Below, piece after piece: positions 5,395-11,884 of a stretch of 12,057 nucleotides of DNA. Positions within the stretch are counted from its first letter, which is position 1. Each line of letters opens with the position of its first letter. The translations under genes and the position numbers were made by a program. Under the pieces are notes generated by a model, which saw only the letters and a list, made by a program, of their open reading frames with translations, searched no databases and was not told the origin of the DNA. The stretch covers positions 1-12,057 of the forward strand of contig JALHWS010000118.1 of the NCBI GenBank assembly GCA_022866885.1. The letters are read 5' to 3'. This DNA is from Candidatus Microgenomates bacterium. GTDB taxonomy: Bacteria > Patescibacteriota > Microgenomatia > 2-02-FULL-39-11.

Positions 5395-5403
5395 TGATAA
5401 AAT
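5395..5403 (+). promoter_or_regulatory. Possible extended -10 promoter for tRNA-Thr
   Basis: TG-A-TAAAAT (5395-5403) fits an extended -10 (TGnTATAAT, 5 of 6 in the hexamer) 13 nt before the mature tRNA 5' end. It has no good -35. The tRNA could equally be transcribed by read-through from the riboflavin operon, whose stop is 24 nt upstream. Confidence 0.35.
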
Positions 5404-5416
5404 AAAAAAGGAACTT

Positions 5417-5489
5417 GCCGACTTAGCTCAGTTGGGAGAGCGGCGCTTTCGTAAAGCGTAGGTCGTCGGTTCGATCCCGACAGTCGGCT
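5417..5489 (+). tRNA. tRNA-Thr, anticodon CGT
   Basis: The acceptor arms are GCCGACT (5417-5423) and AGTCGGC (5482-5488), with T at the discriminator position. The D arm is TAGCTCAGTTGGGAGAGC. The anticodon stem GCGCT/AGCGT (one G-U pair) has loop TTCGTAA, so the anticodon is CGT and it reads ACG. The variable loop is AGGTC, and the T arm is GTCGG-TTCGATC-CCGAC. The acceptor stem is the same as in well-known bacterial threonine tRNAs. No CCA is encoded. The next gene's ATG is only 3 nt downstream. Confidence 0.95.
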
Positions 5490-5492
5490 CAT

Positions 5493-6206
5493 ATGCAACA
5501 ATCAACTCATCGCCTGCGCTATCAGGAAAAAAGGGTCTTCCGCCGGTTCCTGTATTCTTTAGTACTTATCATTGCGATTGTCATCCTGGCCATCTATGCC
5601 GGACTGCCGCTTCTGGCTAAAATCATTCTTGCTTTTTCGTCGTTGAAAAAAAACACCGTTGCTCCGGCCAAAATTGAACAGACTTATCTCTTCCCACCTG
5701 TCCTTGACCCGACATATGAGGCGACCAATTCCGCAAATATAATGATAAGCGGTCTGGGAGAGAAAGACACCACCGTAAAAATATTTGTCAACGGACGAGA
5801 AGTGGCTAAAGTCCTTGCTGATGCGGAAGGCAAATTCTATGCCAAAAAAATCTCGCTTGAGGAAGGGCAAAACGAGATCTATGCCAAAAACATCAAAGAC
5901 AAACAGGAAAGCAGCTCATCAAGCATCCTGACGATAATTTATCAGAAAAATCCGCCGAAAATAGAAATTACCAACCCGAAAGACGGTGAAAGAATCTCTT
6001 CCGACAATAAAAACATTACCATAACCGGCGAGACTGAACCGGGTAACCGGATCATCGTTAACGACAGGTTGGCGATCGTCAATTCCGACGGTAAATTCAA
6101 CTATTCGGTTGGTTTATCAGACGGGGAAAACAAATTTAAGATCGTGGCCACCGACGCGGCCGGCAATTCCACCACTGCGGAATTCAAAGTCACTTACAGC
6201 CCGTGA
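5493..6206 (+). CDS. Membrane-anchored protein with two bacterial Ig-like domains
   Basis: The protein has 237 residues. It has a short basic N terminus (RLRYQEKRVFRR), then one membrane helix at about residues 19-49, so the rest should be outside the cell. Two tandem beta-rich repeats follow at about 60-148 and 153-235. Each contains G-x-x-(E/T)-x-x-x-x-(V/I)-x-VN, a (D/S)G-KF turn and (E/D)G-(Q/E)N-x-(I/F). The second, with ITGETEPGNRIIVN, GKFNYSVGLSDGENKFKIVATDAAGN, closely fits the glucodextranase-like Ig domain (PF09136 type). Such domains act as spacers or glycan-binding modules. There is no catalytic motif. The ATG lies 3 nt after tRNA-Thr, with no space for a ribosome-binding site outside the tRNA. 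It ends directly against the convergent ligase gene. Confidence 0.82.
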   Translation: MQQSTHRLRYQEKRVFRRFLYSLVLIIAIVILAIYAGLPLLAKIILAFSSLKKNTVAPAKIEQTYLFPPVLDPTYEATNSANIMISGLGEKDTTVKIFVNGREVAKVLADAEGKFYAKKISLEEGQNEIYAKNIKDKQESSSSSILTIIYQKNPPKIEITNPKDGERISSDNKNITITGETEPGNRIIVNDRLAIVNSDGKFNYSVGLSDGENKFKIVATDAAGNSTTAEFKVTYSP

Positions 6207-7421
6207 TTAGTCCTTACGGTCAATCGCCACCACAATCCAAAACCAATACAAAATCCACGGGAAGAAAAATGAGTTGGTGAAAAGGCTATGGATCGAGATA
6301 GCCACCAATGTTGCCCTAACTAATAAACCACCATGAAGATATATCCGAACTAACAATTTGATAAAAAGAAACAATCCTAACAAACCGGTGGTCGCCAGGA
6401 CAAAAAGGAAACTGTTGTCCACGCCTGCTGCCGCGTGATTGTTCTGCCAATCGTCAATGGGGATATCATATTGGCGGCGGGCATAACGAAGGGTATTGAA
6501 ACCGACACCGGTAATAGGATTTTTGGCAAATATAGTGACGGCTTCCTGCCAATTTTTCACCCTTTCCGTAAAGGAAAAAGTGCGCTCCAGCTGGACGCCT
6601 ATCCCTTCCGTTCTTGGTAAAAGAAAAGCGCCGCCAACTAGAATAAGAACCAAAAGAATAAAATAATAAAATTTCCTTTTAACCAGCGAATAAAACAGGC
6701 TTACTCCAAACATTGCTAAATAACTGCTCCTGGAATAGGTAAATAACAGAGTAATTAATAGAAATAATCTAACCACCCAATAAATAAAATTGTCATGCTG
6801 AACTTGTTTCAGCATCTTTTTTGGGGAAGATCCTGAAATGAATTCAGGATGACTTATAATTGAAGTATGCATACAAAAACTAATTACAAGAGTTAGCACC
6901 GTCAATAATCCGAAATAATTCGGGTCAAGAAATGTCGAAAAAATCCGCCCCAAATGAGGATCCCAGCCGAGATAAAACAGGTTTCTTAAATTGGGATAAA
7001 GAAAATATTGCAGCCAGCCGAAAATCGCCAGCGTTAACCCGGCATACATTAGTAGCTTTATTAACTTATTGGGTTGAATCTTTTTACTTTTGATAAAAAG
7101 TGAAACCGTCAAATAATAACCAAAGTAGATCAGTAATCTGACTGGATACATGGCAGAAATTCCTAACTCAAGCAATGTCAACCTGATTGGAGTCAACAAT
7201 AACGAAATAAAACAAGCAAGAATAAAAAGCAGAAATCCTCCGCTGATTTTATCCCGGCGGACAAAGCGAATTGTTTCAGGAAAGTTAATTAACTGATAAA
7301 TAATAAGTAATATCCCCGTCAAATCACTCAAATAGACATGGACGCCGGGGATAAAAAGAGGCAACTCCCCAAGGGAACCGAGGACAAAAGCTACAAGAGA
7401 CAAGTAAAAAATTATCTTCAT
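6207..7421 (-). CDS. O-antigen ligase/polymerase-type membrane protein (Wzy/WaaL family)
   Basis: The protein has 404 residues from ATG 7421. The frame is open to ATG 7487, but those extra codons (EDPSTLPIKSGSVGMTD) are derived from a dispersed repeat, so the later start is chosen. About ten hydrophobic helices are visible. The family's large outer loop is near residues 270-330, with NPITGVGFNTLR, then NNHAAAGVDNSFLFVLATTGLLGLFLFI, typical of the PF04932 Wzy_C/ligase region including the conserved His. These enzymes transfer or polymerise undecaprenyl-linked glycans at the outer face of the membrane. An in-frame repeat-derived stretch (HPEFISGS...KMLKQVQHD, 6791-6853) sits at about residues 190-210 between two helices. 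It is probably the last gene of the glycan operon. Its TAA directly abuts the TGA of the convergent Ig gene. Confidence 0.8.
   Translation of the reverse strand: MKIIFYLSLVAFVLGSLGELPLFIPGVHVYLSDLTGILLIIYQLINFPETIRFVRRDKISGGFLLFILACFISLLLTPIRLTLLELGISAMYPVRLLIYFGYYLTVSLFIKSKKIQPNKLIKLLMYAGLTLAIFGWLQYFLYPNLRNLFYLGWDPHLGRIFSTFLDPNYFGLLTVLTLVISFCMHTSIISHPEFISGSSPKKMLKQVQHDNFIYWVVRLFLLITLLFTYSRSSYLAMFGVSLFYSLVKRKFYYFILLVLILVGGAFLLPRTEGIGVQLERTFSFTERVKNWQEAVTIFAKNPITGVGFNTLRYARRQYDIPIDDWQNNHAAAGVDNSFLFVLATTGLLGLFLFIKLLVRIYLHGGLLVRATLVAISIHSLFTNSFFFPWILYWFWIVVAIDRKD
6791..6853. repeat. Dispersed double-hairpin repeat inserted in frame in the ligase gene
   Basis: There are two adjacent hairpins, ATGCTGAA/TTCAGCAT (6795-6802, 6808-6815) and ATCCTGAA/TTCAGGAT (6830-6837, 6843-6850), bounded by GTCAT and ATGAC. 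Read on the minus strand it encodes the peptides HPEFISGS and MLKQVQHD. I recognise these as repeat-derived peptides seen in translated genes of many unrelated bacteria. It is 63 bp long and keeps the frame open. Confidence 0.8.
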
Positions 7422-7436
7422 GCTTTTTTGTATATC

Positions 7437-7485
7437 TGTCATCCCGACCGATCCCGATTTAATCGGGAGAGTGGAGGGATCTTCC
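7437..7485. repeat. Dispersed repeat with TCCCGATTTAATCGGGA palindrome at a gene junction
   Basis: TGTCATCCCGA (7437-7447) opens an element that resembles the widespread TGTCATCCCGA...GAGGGATCT repeats. Its centre is a 17-base palindrome (7452-7468), and GGAGGGATCTTCC closes it. It forms the junction between two glycan genes, supplying the last residues (RSLHSPD) and the TAA stop (7459-7461) of the upstream glycosyltransferase and an optional N-terminal extension of the downstream ligase. Confidence 0.7.
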
Positions 7486-8256
7486 AACGGTGGAGTTAAT
7501 AATCCAATATTTACTTCTGGCGAGAAACGAGTGAAAACTCATCATGACGGCCATGACCAAACCCGGGAAACTATCCAGAAATCCTAATTTCCACAGGTAA
7601 TTTTGCAAGAATTTTCCCAAAGGATAAAGAATAATCTCCCATCCATGAATTTTCCTCCCCTCCTCTTTCCAAGATTGTGCGACAATATCAGTATAGCAGT
7701 TTATCTTTTCTAAAAACTCTGTTATCGTCGGATGCGGATAATGATGGAGCGGATTTTCCAAAACGGCTGTCGGGCCTTTTATGTCCCATGTTTCATGGAC
7801 ACACCCTCGCCATCTTCCGGCATTTTTTTTGGCCAGTCGCAGGAGTTTCATCTCCCCTACTTCACCATGCTTCAACCATCTGCCCATGAAACAATCTTGT
7901 CTTTTAAAATAAAATCCTACACACTCGGAAATTTGTGGTTTGGTTGTTATCTCTTTCCGTAACTCGCGACTGACTTCTTCATCGCTGTCGACAAAAAGTA
8001 CCCAATCACCCTTGGCCTTTTCCAATCCATAATTCCTCTGTTTCCCAAAGTCATTATTTAAATCTCTCTGATATATTCCTACATTATTATTCTTAATTCC
8101 TGCCTGCGCAGGCAGGCTTAATTCATAATTCTTAATTCTGGACTCAACGTGTTTATCTTCTATAATAATGAGTTCCCCGCACCACTCCACCGACTTCACA
8201 CATCTTTTCATCTTCTCATCCCAATTATCAGTAATAATCACCGCGGAAATATTCAT
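7459..8256 (-). CDS. Glycosyltransferase family 2, WaaE/KdtX-like
   Basis: The protein has 265 residues, about the usual length for WaaE-like transferases (lipopolysaccharide core and related). The N-terminal strand is ISAVIITDNWDEKMKRCVKSVEWCGELIIIEDKH. The DxD-like metal and sugar-nucleotide motif is GDWVLFVDSDEEVS at about residues 85-98, after the typical NDFGKQRNYGLEKAKGDW lead. GRWRGCVHETWDI, LHHYPHPTITEFLEKINCYTD and a hydrophobic C-terminal region that may touch the membrane also fit the family. The first Asp-rich motif usual after the second strand (DSGSTDxT) is missing. In its place, at about residues 40-56, is a stretch encoded by a dispersed repeat (RIKNYELSLPAQAGIKN). The C terminus and stop are also repeat-derived. 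Activity is therefore uncertain. Confidence 0.8.
   Translation of the reverse strand: MNISAVIITDNWDEKMKRCVKSVEWCGELIIIEDKHVESRIKNYELSLPAQAGIKNNNVGIYQRDLNNDFGKQRNYGLEKAKGDWVLFVDSDEEVSRELRKEITTKPQISECVGFYFKRQDCFMGRWLKHGEVGEMKLLRLAKKNAGRWRGCVHETWDIKGPTAVLENPLHHYPHPTITEFLEKINCYTDIVAQSWKEEGRKIHGWEIILYPLGKFLQNYLWKLGFLDSFPGLVMAVMMSFHSFLARSKYWIINSTVGRSLHSPD
8088..8140. repeat. Repeat with perfect palindrome CCTGCCTGCGCAGGCAGG inside the WaaE-like gene
   Basis: A perfect 18-bp palindrome (8099-8116) is flanked by copies of TTCTTAATTC on the left and right, and the minus strand reads RIKNYELSLPAQAGIKN. The reading frame is preserved. The element lies between the second strand and the QRNxxLEKAKGDW segment of the glycosyltransferase. 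Confidence 0.75.
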
Positions 8257-8263
8257 AATTTAT

Positions 8264-8333
8264 TGTCATTGCGAGCAAAGCGAAGCAATCCCGTCCGAGA
8301 TTGCCGCGGCTACTTCGTAGCCTCGCAATGACA
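8264..8333. repeat. 70-bp intergenic inverted repeat (TGTCATTGCGAG...CTCGCAATGACA)
   Basis: Terminal 12-base arms (8264-8275 and 8322-8333) are perfect inverted repeats. The interior has GCGAAGCAATC, AGATTGCCGCGGC and GGCTACTTCGTAGCC, which also forms a hairpin. It fills nearly the whole space between two glycan genes. It belongs to a very common class of dispersed repeats in environmental bacteria and shares ATTGCGAG and GCGAAGCAAT with the structure at 403-473. Confidence 0.8.
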
Positions 8334-8338
8334 TGATA

Positions 8339-9139
8339 TTACGTAAGTCCTGATAGTAATATTTTAATCAATAATAATAAACAATATATATACCCTACCG
8401 GTCGCATAAACCACGGAGTCCATTTATTTATAAAAAGGAAATTGCTTTTCAGGTGCATCAGTTTTTGGGATAACGGTTTTTCAATGCCTTCTTTTATATC
8501 ATGTGTGAGGATCGCTTTCGGATCAACCGTAACGCGAAATCCGGCTTTTTTAGCTCTCAAACAAAAATCGACATCCTCAAAGTACATGAAAAATCTTTCA
8601 TCGAAAAAGCCGATTTTCTCAAATACTTTTCTTCTGATCATCATGCAGCAACCGGTTACATAATCAATCATTTCATTGCCTGCCCTGAGCGTAGTCGAAG
8701 GGTTGCATTCTAAATGTTTCGTTCTTCCAAACCAATTCACCTTTCCGCCGAAGTCATTCATCCAAAGATTGTTTCTTTTGAACCGGAATACCGGCGCAAC
8801 TATCTCCGCTTTATTTGCCGACAGCTTGCCCAAAAATCCTTTGTCGAATTTAGTGTCCGGATTTATCAGTATAACGGCATCGCAACCGTCTTTGAGAGCT
8901 TGATGTATGCCCAAATTACAGCCGGCGGCGTATCCCAGATCCTGGTGATTCTCTGTCAGTTTTATCTTTTGGTCTTGATTTAATTGATTCAATTTTACCT
9001 GATCTTTTTCATCAGAACCGTTGTCAACAACAATAACCTCTATTTGAACCTTTTCCGTCTTTTCTTTTAAAAGACTGTTTATCAATCCGAAAAGTTTTTC
9101 TTCATAATAATTGACAATAATGACCGCTATTTTATGCAT
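8339..9139 (-). CDS. Glycosyltransferase family 2, rhamnosyltransferase-like (WbbL type)
   Basis: The protein has 266 residues. Motifs in order are VIIVNYYEE near the N terminus, IEVIVVDNGSDEKD with the nucleotide-binding Asp, DLGYAAGCNLGIHQAL, VILINPDTKFDK as the metal-binding motif (DxD replaced by NPDT, normal in this subfamily), and VTGCCMMIRRKVFEKIGFFDERFFMYFEDVDFCLRAKKAGFRV, which carries the FxxYxEDVDxCLR acceptor-side signature. The C terminus has a hydrophobic stretch. It probably transfers a deoxysugar or other hexose to a lipid-linked glycan in the cytoplasm. An in-frame repeat (CNPSTTLRAGNEM, at about residues 144-156) lies in a loop just before the VTGCCMM segment. Its ATG overlaps the preceding GT4 gene by 8 nt. 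It is a paralogue of the gene at 10171. Confidence 0.88.
   Translation of the reverse strand: MHKIAVIIVNYYEEKLFGLINSLLKEKTEKVQIEVIVVDNGSDEKDQVKLNQLNQDQKIKLTENHQDLGYAAGCNLGIHQALKDGCDAVILINPDTKFDKGFLGKLSANKAEIVAPVFRFKRNNLWMNDFGGKVNWFGRTKHLECNPSTTLRAGNEMIDYVTGCCMMIRRKVFEKIGFFDERFFMYFEDVDFCLRAKKAGFRVTVDPKAILTHDIKEGIEKPLSQKLMHLKSNFLFINKWTPWFMRPVGYIYCLLLLIKILLSGLT
8678..8702. repeat. In-frame dispersed repeat CCCTGAGCGTAGTCGAAGGG in the WbbL-like gene
   Basis: The 20-base core (8683-8702), preceded by GCCTG, is an imperfect palindrome. I recognise its reverse complement, TTCGACTACGCTCAGGG, as a very widespread dispersed repeat. It encodes PSTTLRAG in this frame, and the surrounding glycosyltransferase motifs stay intact. 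Confidence 0.75.
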
Positions 9140-10187
9140 ATTGATTGATAATCTTCAGTAATTTATCCGCGGACTTATCCCAACTGAAACTCTTCGCGCG
9201 ATTTTTACCCGCTTCTCCTATTTTACAACTTAATTTTTTATCCACCGCTATTTGATACAATTTCCTGCTTATATCCTCTATATCATAAGGATCTGCGTAA
9301 AGAACGGAGTCCCCGGCAATTTCTTTTATCGTTGGGATATCGGATGTCACGACTGGAAGTCCCGCAGACATCGCTTCGGCAATCGGCAGTCCGAATCCCT
9401 CAGCAAGGGAAGGCGACAAAAATATCTCTGCGCCTAAGTATAAAGATGGCAGATCTCTATCGTCAACAAAACCGAGGACGTGTATTTCTTTGTCTGATTT
9501 TATTTTTAATTCATTTGCCCCGGCTAATACCAGCTGATAATTATTTTTCATTTTACGGTTAAAAATCCTGAAAGCGGCCATCATCCGTCCGATGTTTTTA
9601 AGAGGTTTAAGAGTACCGACAAAAAGAATATAAGGCTTTTTTGACTTTATCTGTTCTACCGGTTGAAAATTTTTACTGACGCCATGGTATATTACTTCGA
9701 TCTTATTTTCGGCAATTCCATATAGTTTAACCAAATCGCCTTTAGTGGCCTTTGAGACAGCGACAATCTTATCGCAGTGTTTTACCGCAAATTTAGTCTG
9801 TCTCGAAAGCCGCTTATAATTGTTGCCATAAGCTTGGGGAAATTTTTCGAATGCCAAATCATGGACAAAAATGATTGAAGGGAACGGATGATAAAAAGGA
9901 AGGGCTTGCGAAAGACCCAGGAAAAGATCCTGTTTCTTCCTCAAAAATTCGGCTGATAAACGGCCGCTTAACCAAAACTTTTGGGGCTTTAAGACAATAT
10001 TTTTAACGTTATTACTAAATTTACCCAAAATACCCGCAGGGATTTTCTCAAAAGAATAGAGAAAATAATTATTCTCTTTATCCTGATGGGTCAATGAGGA
10101 CAAAATCTCGACAGCGAAACGCCAGACTCCCGTCTGTTGGTGTATATCTTTTATTCCCAAACAACCAGCATCAACGCCAATAATCAC
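9132..10187 (-). CDS. Glycosyltransferase family 4 (GT-B fold, WbnK/mannosyltransferase-like)
   Basis: The protein has 351 residues from GTG 10187, which overlaps the preceding gene by 17 nt. The N-terminal acceptor domain starts IIGVDAGCLGIKDIHQQTGVWRFAVEIL and includes SIIFVHDLAFEKFP. The hinge region has KIVAVSKATKGDLVKLYGIAENKIEVIYHGVSKNF. The C-terminal donor domain opens with PYILFVGTLKPLKNIGRMMAAF (about residues 187-208) and carries the retaining EX7E motif, EGFGLPIAE, at about 263-271, followed by AMSAGLPVVTSDIPTIKEIAGDSVLYADPYDIEDIS. It would add a sugar such as mannose from a nucleotide donor to the growing lipid-linked glycan in the cytoplasm. The donor is not decided by sequence. 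The end overlaps the next gene by 8 nt, so translation is probably coupled. Confidence 0.9.
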   Translation of the reverse strand: MIIGVDAGCLGIKDIHQQTGVWRFAVEILSSLTHQDKENNYFLYSFEKIPAGILGKFSNNVKNIVLKPQKFWLSGRLSAEFLRKKQDLFLGLSQALPFYHPFPSIIFVHDLAFEKFPQAYGNNYKRLSRQTKFAVKHCDKIVAVSKATKGDLVKLYGIAENKIEVIYHGVSKNFQPVEQIKSKKPYILFVGTLKPLKNIGRMMAAFRIFNRKMKNNYQLVLAGANELKIKSDKEIHVLGFVDDRDLPSLYLGAEIFLSPSLAEGFGLPIAEAMSAGLPVVTSDIPTIKEIAGDSVLYADPYDIEDISRKLYQIAVDKKLSCKIGEAGKNRAKSFSWDKSADKLLKIINQYA

Positions 10188-11046
10188 GCCGGCCTAACCT
10201 CCCTTGGTAAAAATCCAATATTCCCAAAACGGCAAAAAACTCGCCTTTCTTCAGATGTTCCGTCAGGGTTTTTGCCAACCGGAAAGTCTCCCGAAACCTG
10301 ACGGAAAAAGGGGCATTTCTCTGGATAAAGAACAGGTGATTTCTGGCCATGTAATATTGTTGGGCCGGCGAATTGCGGCCGTACGAGGAAGACTCTTTAT
10401 GGATGATAACCGCTTGAGGCACGTAAACGAGTTTAAATCCTTTTTCTTTCACCCTCAAACAAAGATCAACATCCTCATAATACATGAAAAAGTCCTTGCC
10501 GAATAAACCGGCCTTTTCAAAAACGCTTGCTCTCACCATCATGGCCGTGCCGGAGATGAAACCCGGCTCACTAACCTCATCGTAGTGGGTCAGAACCCGG
10601 TCTGCGATACCGATCAGACCGCCGGAAAACCTTTTTTTGTCGATAATGCCTCCGGCTGACCAGATGGTTCCGTCATCCGAAAGGATTTTCGGCCCCGTTA
10701 TTCCAACGTTTTCTCTTTTCTCCATGTAATCGAGTAATTTATCTATGGCTCCTTTGCGGATAACCGTATCCGGGTTAAGGATAAAAATATATTCCATTTT
10801 CTTTTTAAGAAGATACAAGATACCGTGGTTATTGCCTCCGCCGTAGCCTAAATCCTCTTTCAACCGCAGGATCTTCACTTGCGGATATTCTTCCTTGATC
10901 ATCTTAACGGATTTATCTTTCGAGGCGCAATCAACCACATATGTTGAGGAGATATATCCCTCTTTCTCAATCGACTCCAGACACTCCAAAATCACATCCT
11001 TGTTGTTCCAATTAACAATAAGAATACTCACCTTCTCATTTAGCAT
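10171..11046 (-). CDS. Glycosyltransferase family 2, rhamnosyltransferase-like
   Basis: The protein has 291 residues from ATG 11046 (MLNEKVSILIVNW). An in-frame ATG at 11091 lies well inside the previous gene and would add 15 residues not typical of the family. Motifs are VSILIVNWNNKDVILECLESI, TYVVDCASKDKSV, LKEDLGYGGGNNHGI, YIFILNPDTVIRKGAIDKLLDYM, VGITGPKILSDDGTIWSAGG, and GFISGTAMMVRASVFEKAGLFGKDFFMYYEDVDLCLRVKEKGF. These are the WbbL-type signatures. In the first acidic motif, CASKD replaces the common NxSxD. The start overlaps the AT-rich glycosyltransferase gene by 11 nt and the end overlaps the GT4 gene by 17 nt, as in a tightly coupled operon. It contains no repeat insertion, unlike the three genes downstream. 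Confidence 0.9.
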   Translation of the reverse strand: MLNEKVSILIVNWNNKDVILECLESIEKEGYISSTYVVDCASKDKSVKMIKEEYPQVKILRLKEDLGYGGGNNHGILYLLKKKMEYIFILNPDTVIRKGAIDKLLDYMEKRENVGITGPKILSDDGTIWSAGGIIDKKRFSGGLIGIADRVLTHYDEVSEPGFISGTAMMVRASVFEKAGLFGKDFFMYYEDVDLCLRVKEKGFKLVYVPQAVIIHKESSSYGRNSPAQQYYMARNHLFFIQRNAPFSVRFRETFRLAKTLTEHLKKGEFFAVLGILDFYQGRLGRRDYWR

Positions 11047-11884
11047 AATTATTGTTCTGATTTTTAAAGAAAATACCAGTAAGTATTCCAAAATCGAATA
11101 ATATTTTAAATATAAAAAATTTTATTGGAGCTCGATTAAATATTTTTTTTATACTTATTAAAATCGAATTAATAAATGAATAACGGAATATATTTCTTAC
11201 ACTTAGATTAAATTCAGATGATCGTCCAATCCATCGAGCAGAATAAAAGACGTCTTTTAAACTTTCAGGGTTATAATGAAAACATTTTGCATTATTTACA
11301 GCTACTAGCTTAAACCCATATTTTTCGAGTGATTTATCATCCATATATCCTAATTTTGGATTAAAACCCGCAGTTTTTATAAACTTACTTTTTAGTATTG
11401 CTCTAAAAACCTTTTGTGAATAATTTACATTGTTTGATATCCTCTTATTAGTTGGTAGATCGGAATTAATATTCCAACACTTTGACCAAATATTATCAGA
11501 ATTTGCAACATACTCTGCAGTTGTATATGTTCCAATACATTTTTTTTTAAATATTGGTATAATTAAATTTTCTAAGAAATTTTTGTCCACATACATATCT
11601 GCATCAATAAAAACAATTACTTTGCCATTTGACATTCTTGTTCCATAATTTCTAGCTACACCTGTCCCATAATGTTTCTGGTGAAATAGATGAATATTAG
11701 TATTTTTAAAGTTCTGAACTTTAATCGCAGTTCTATCATTCGATCCATCATTAATAACTAATATTTCAAAATTTTTCCATGTCTGTTTTAGTATTGATTG
11801 TATGCATTTTTCAATATATTTTTCTTCATTGTAAGCTGGAATTACTATAGAAACTAACAAATTATAATATTGCTTTTTCTTCAT
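11036..11884 (-). CDS. Glycosyltransferase family 2, AT-rich and unlike its neighbours in base composition
   Basis: The protein has 282 residues from ATG 11884. The frame stays open to a TTG at 11905, which would add seven residues. Motifs are LVSIVIPAYNEEKYIEKCIQSILKQTWKNFEILVINDGSNDRTA (a classic GT-A start with its DGSxD motif), HYGTGVARNYGTRMSNGKVIVFIDADMYVDKNFLENL with metal-binding DAD, and a C-terminal YMDDKSLEKYGF followed by HYNPESLKDVFYSARWIGRSS. The last 40 residues are hydrophobic and may associate with the membrane. The sugar is unknown. The gene is much richer in A+T than the rest of the cluster: a hand count gives 7 G/C in 11101-11160, against 23 in 10681-10740. It still overlaps the next gene by 11 nt. 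Recent acquisition is plausible. Confidence 0.88.
   Translation of the reverse strand: MKKKQYYNLLVSIVIPAYNEEKYIEKCIQSILKQTWKNFEILVINDGSNDRTAIKVQNFKNTNIHLFHQKHYGTGVARNYGTRMSNGKVIVFIDADMYVDKNFLENLIIPIFKKKCIGTYTTAEYVANSDNIWSKCWNINSDLPTNKRISNNVNYSQKVFRAILKSKFIKTAGFNPKLGYMDDKSLEKYGFKLVAVNNAKCFHYNPESLKDVFYSARWIGRSSEFNLSVRNIFRYSFINSILISIKKIFNRAPIKFFIFKILFDFGILTGIFFKNQNNNYAK

Noticed and set aside
6201..6219. CCGT...ACGG hairpin as a terminator for the Ig gene
   Set aside because: The stem is only 4 bp, overlaps both stop codons and has no T-run.
7422..7487. N-terminal extension of the ligase starting at ATG 7487
   Set aside because: The extra residues are the translation of a dispersed repeat and are hydrophilic; the membrane protein proper starts at ATG 7421.
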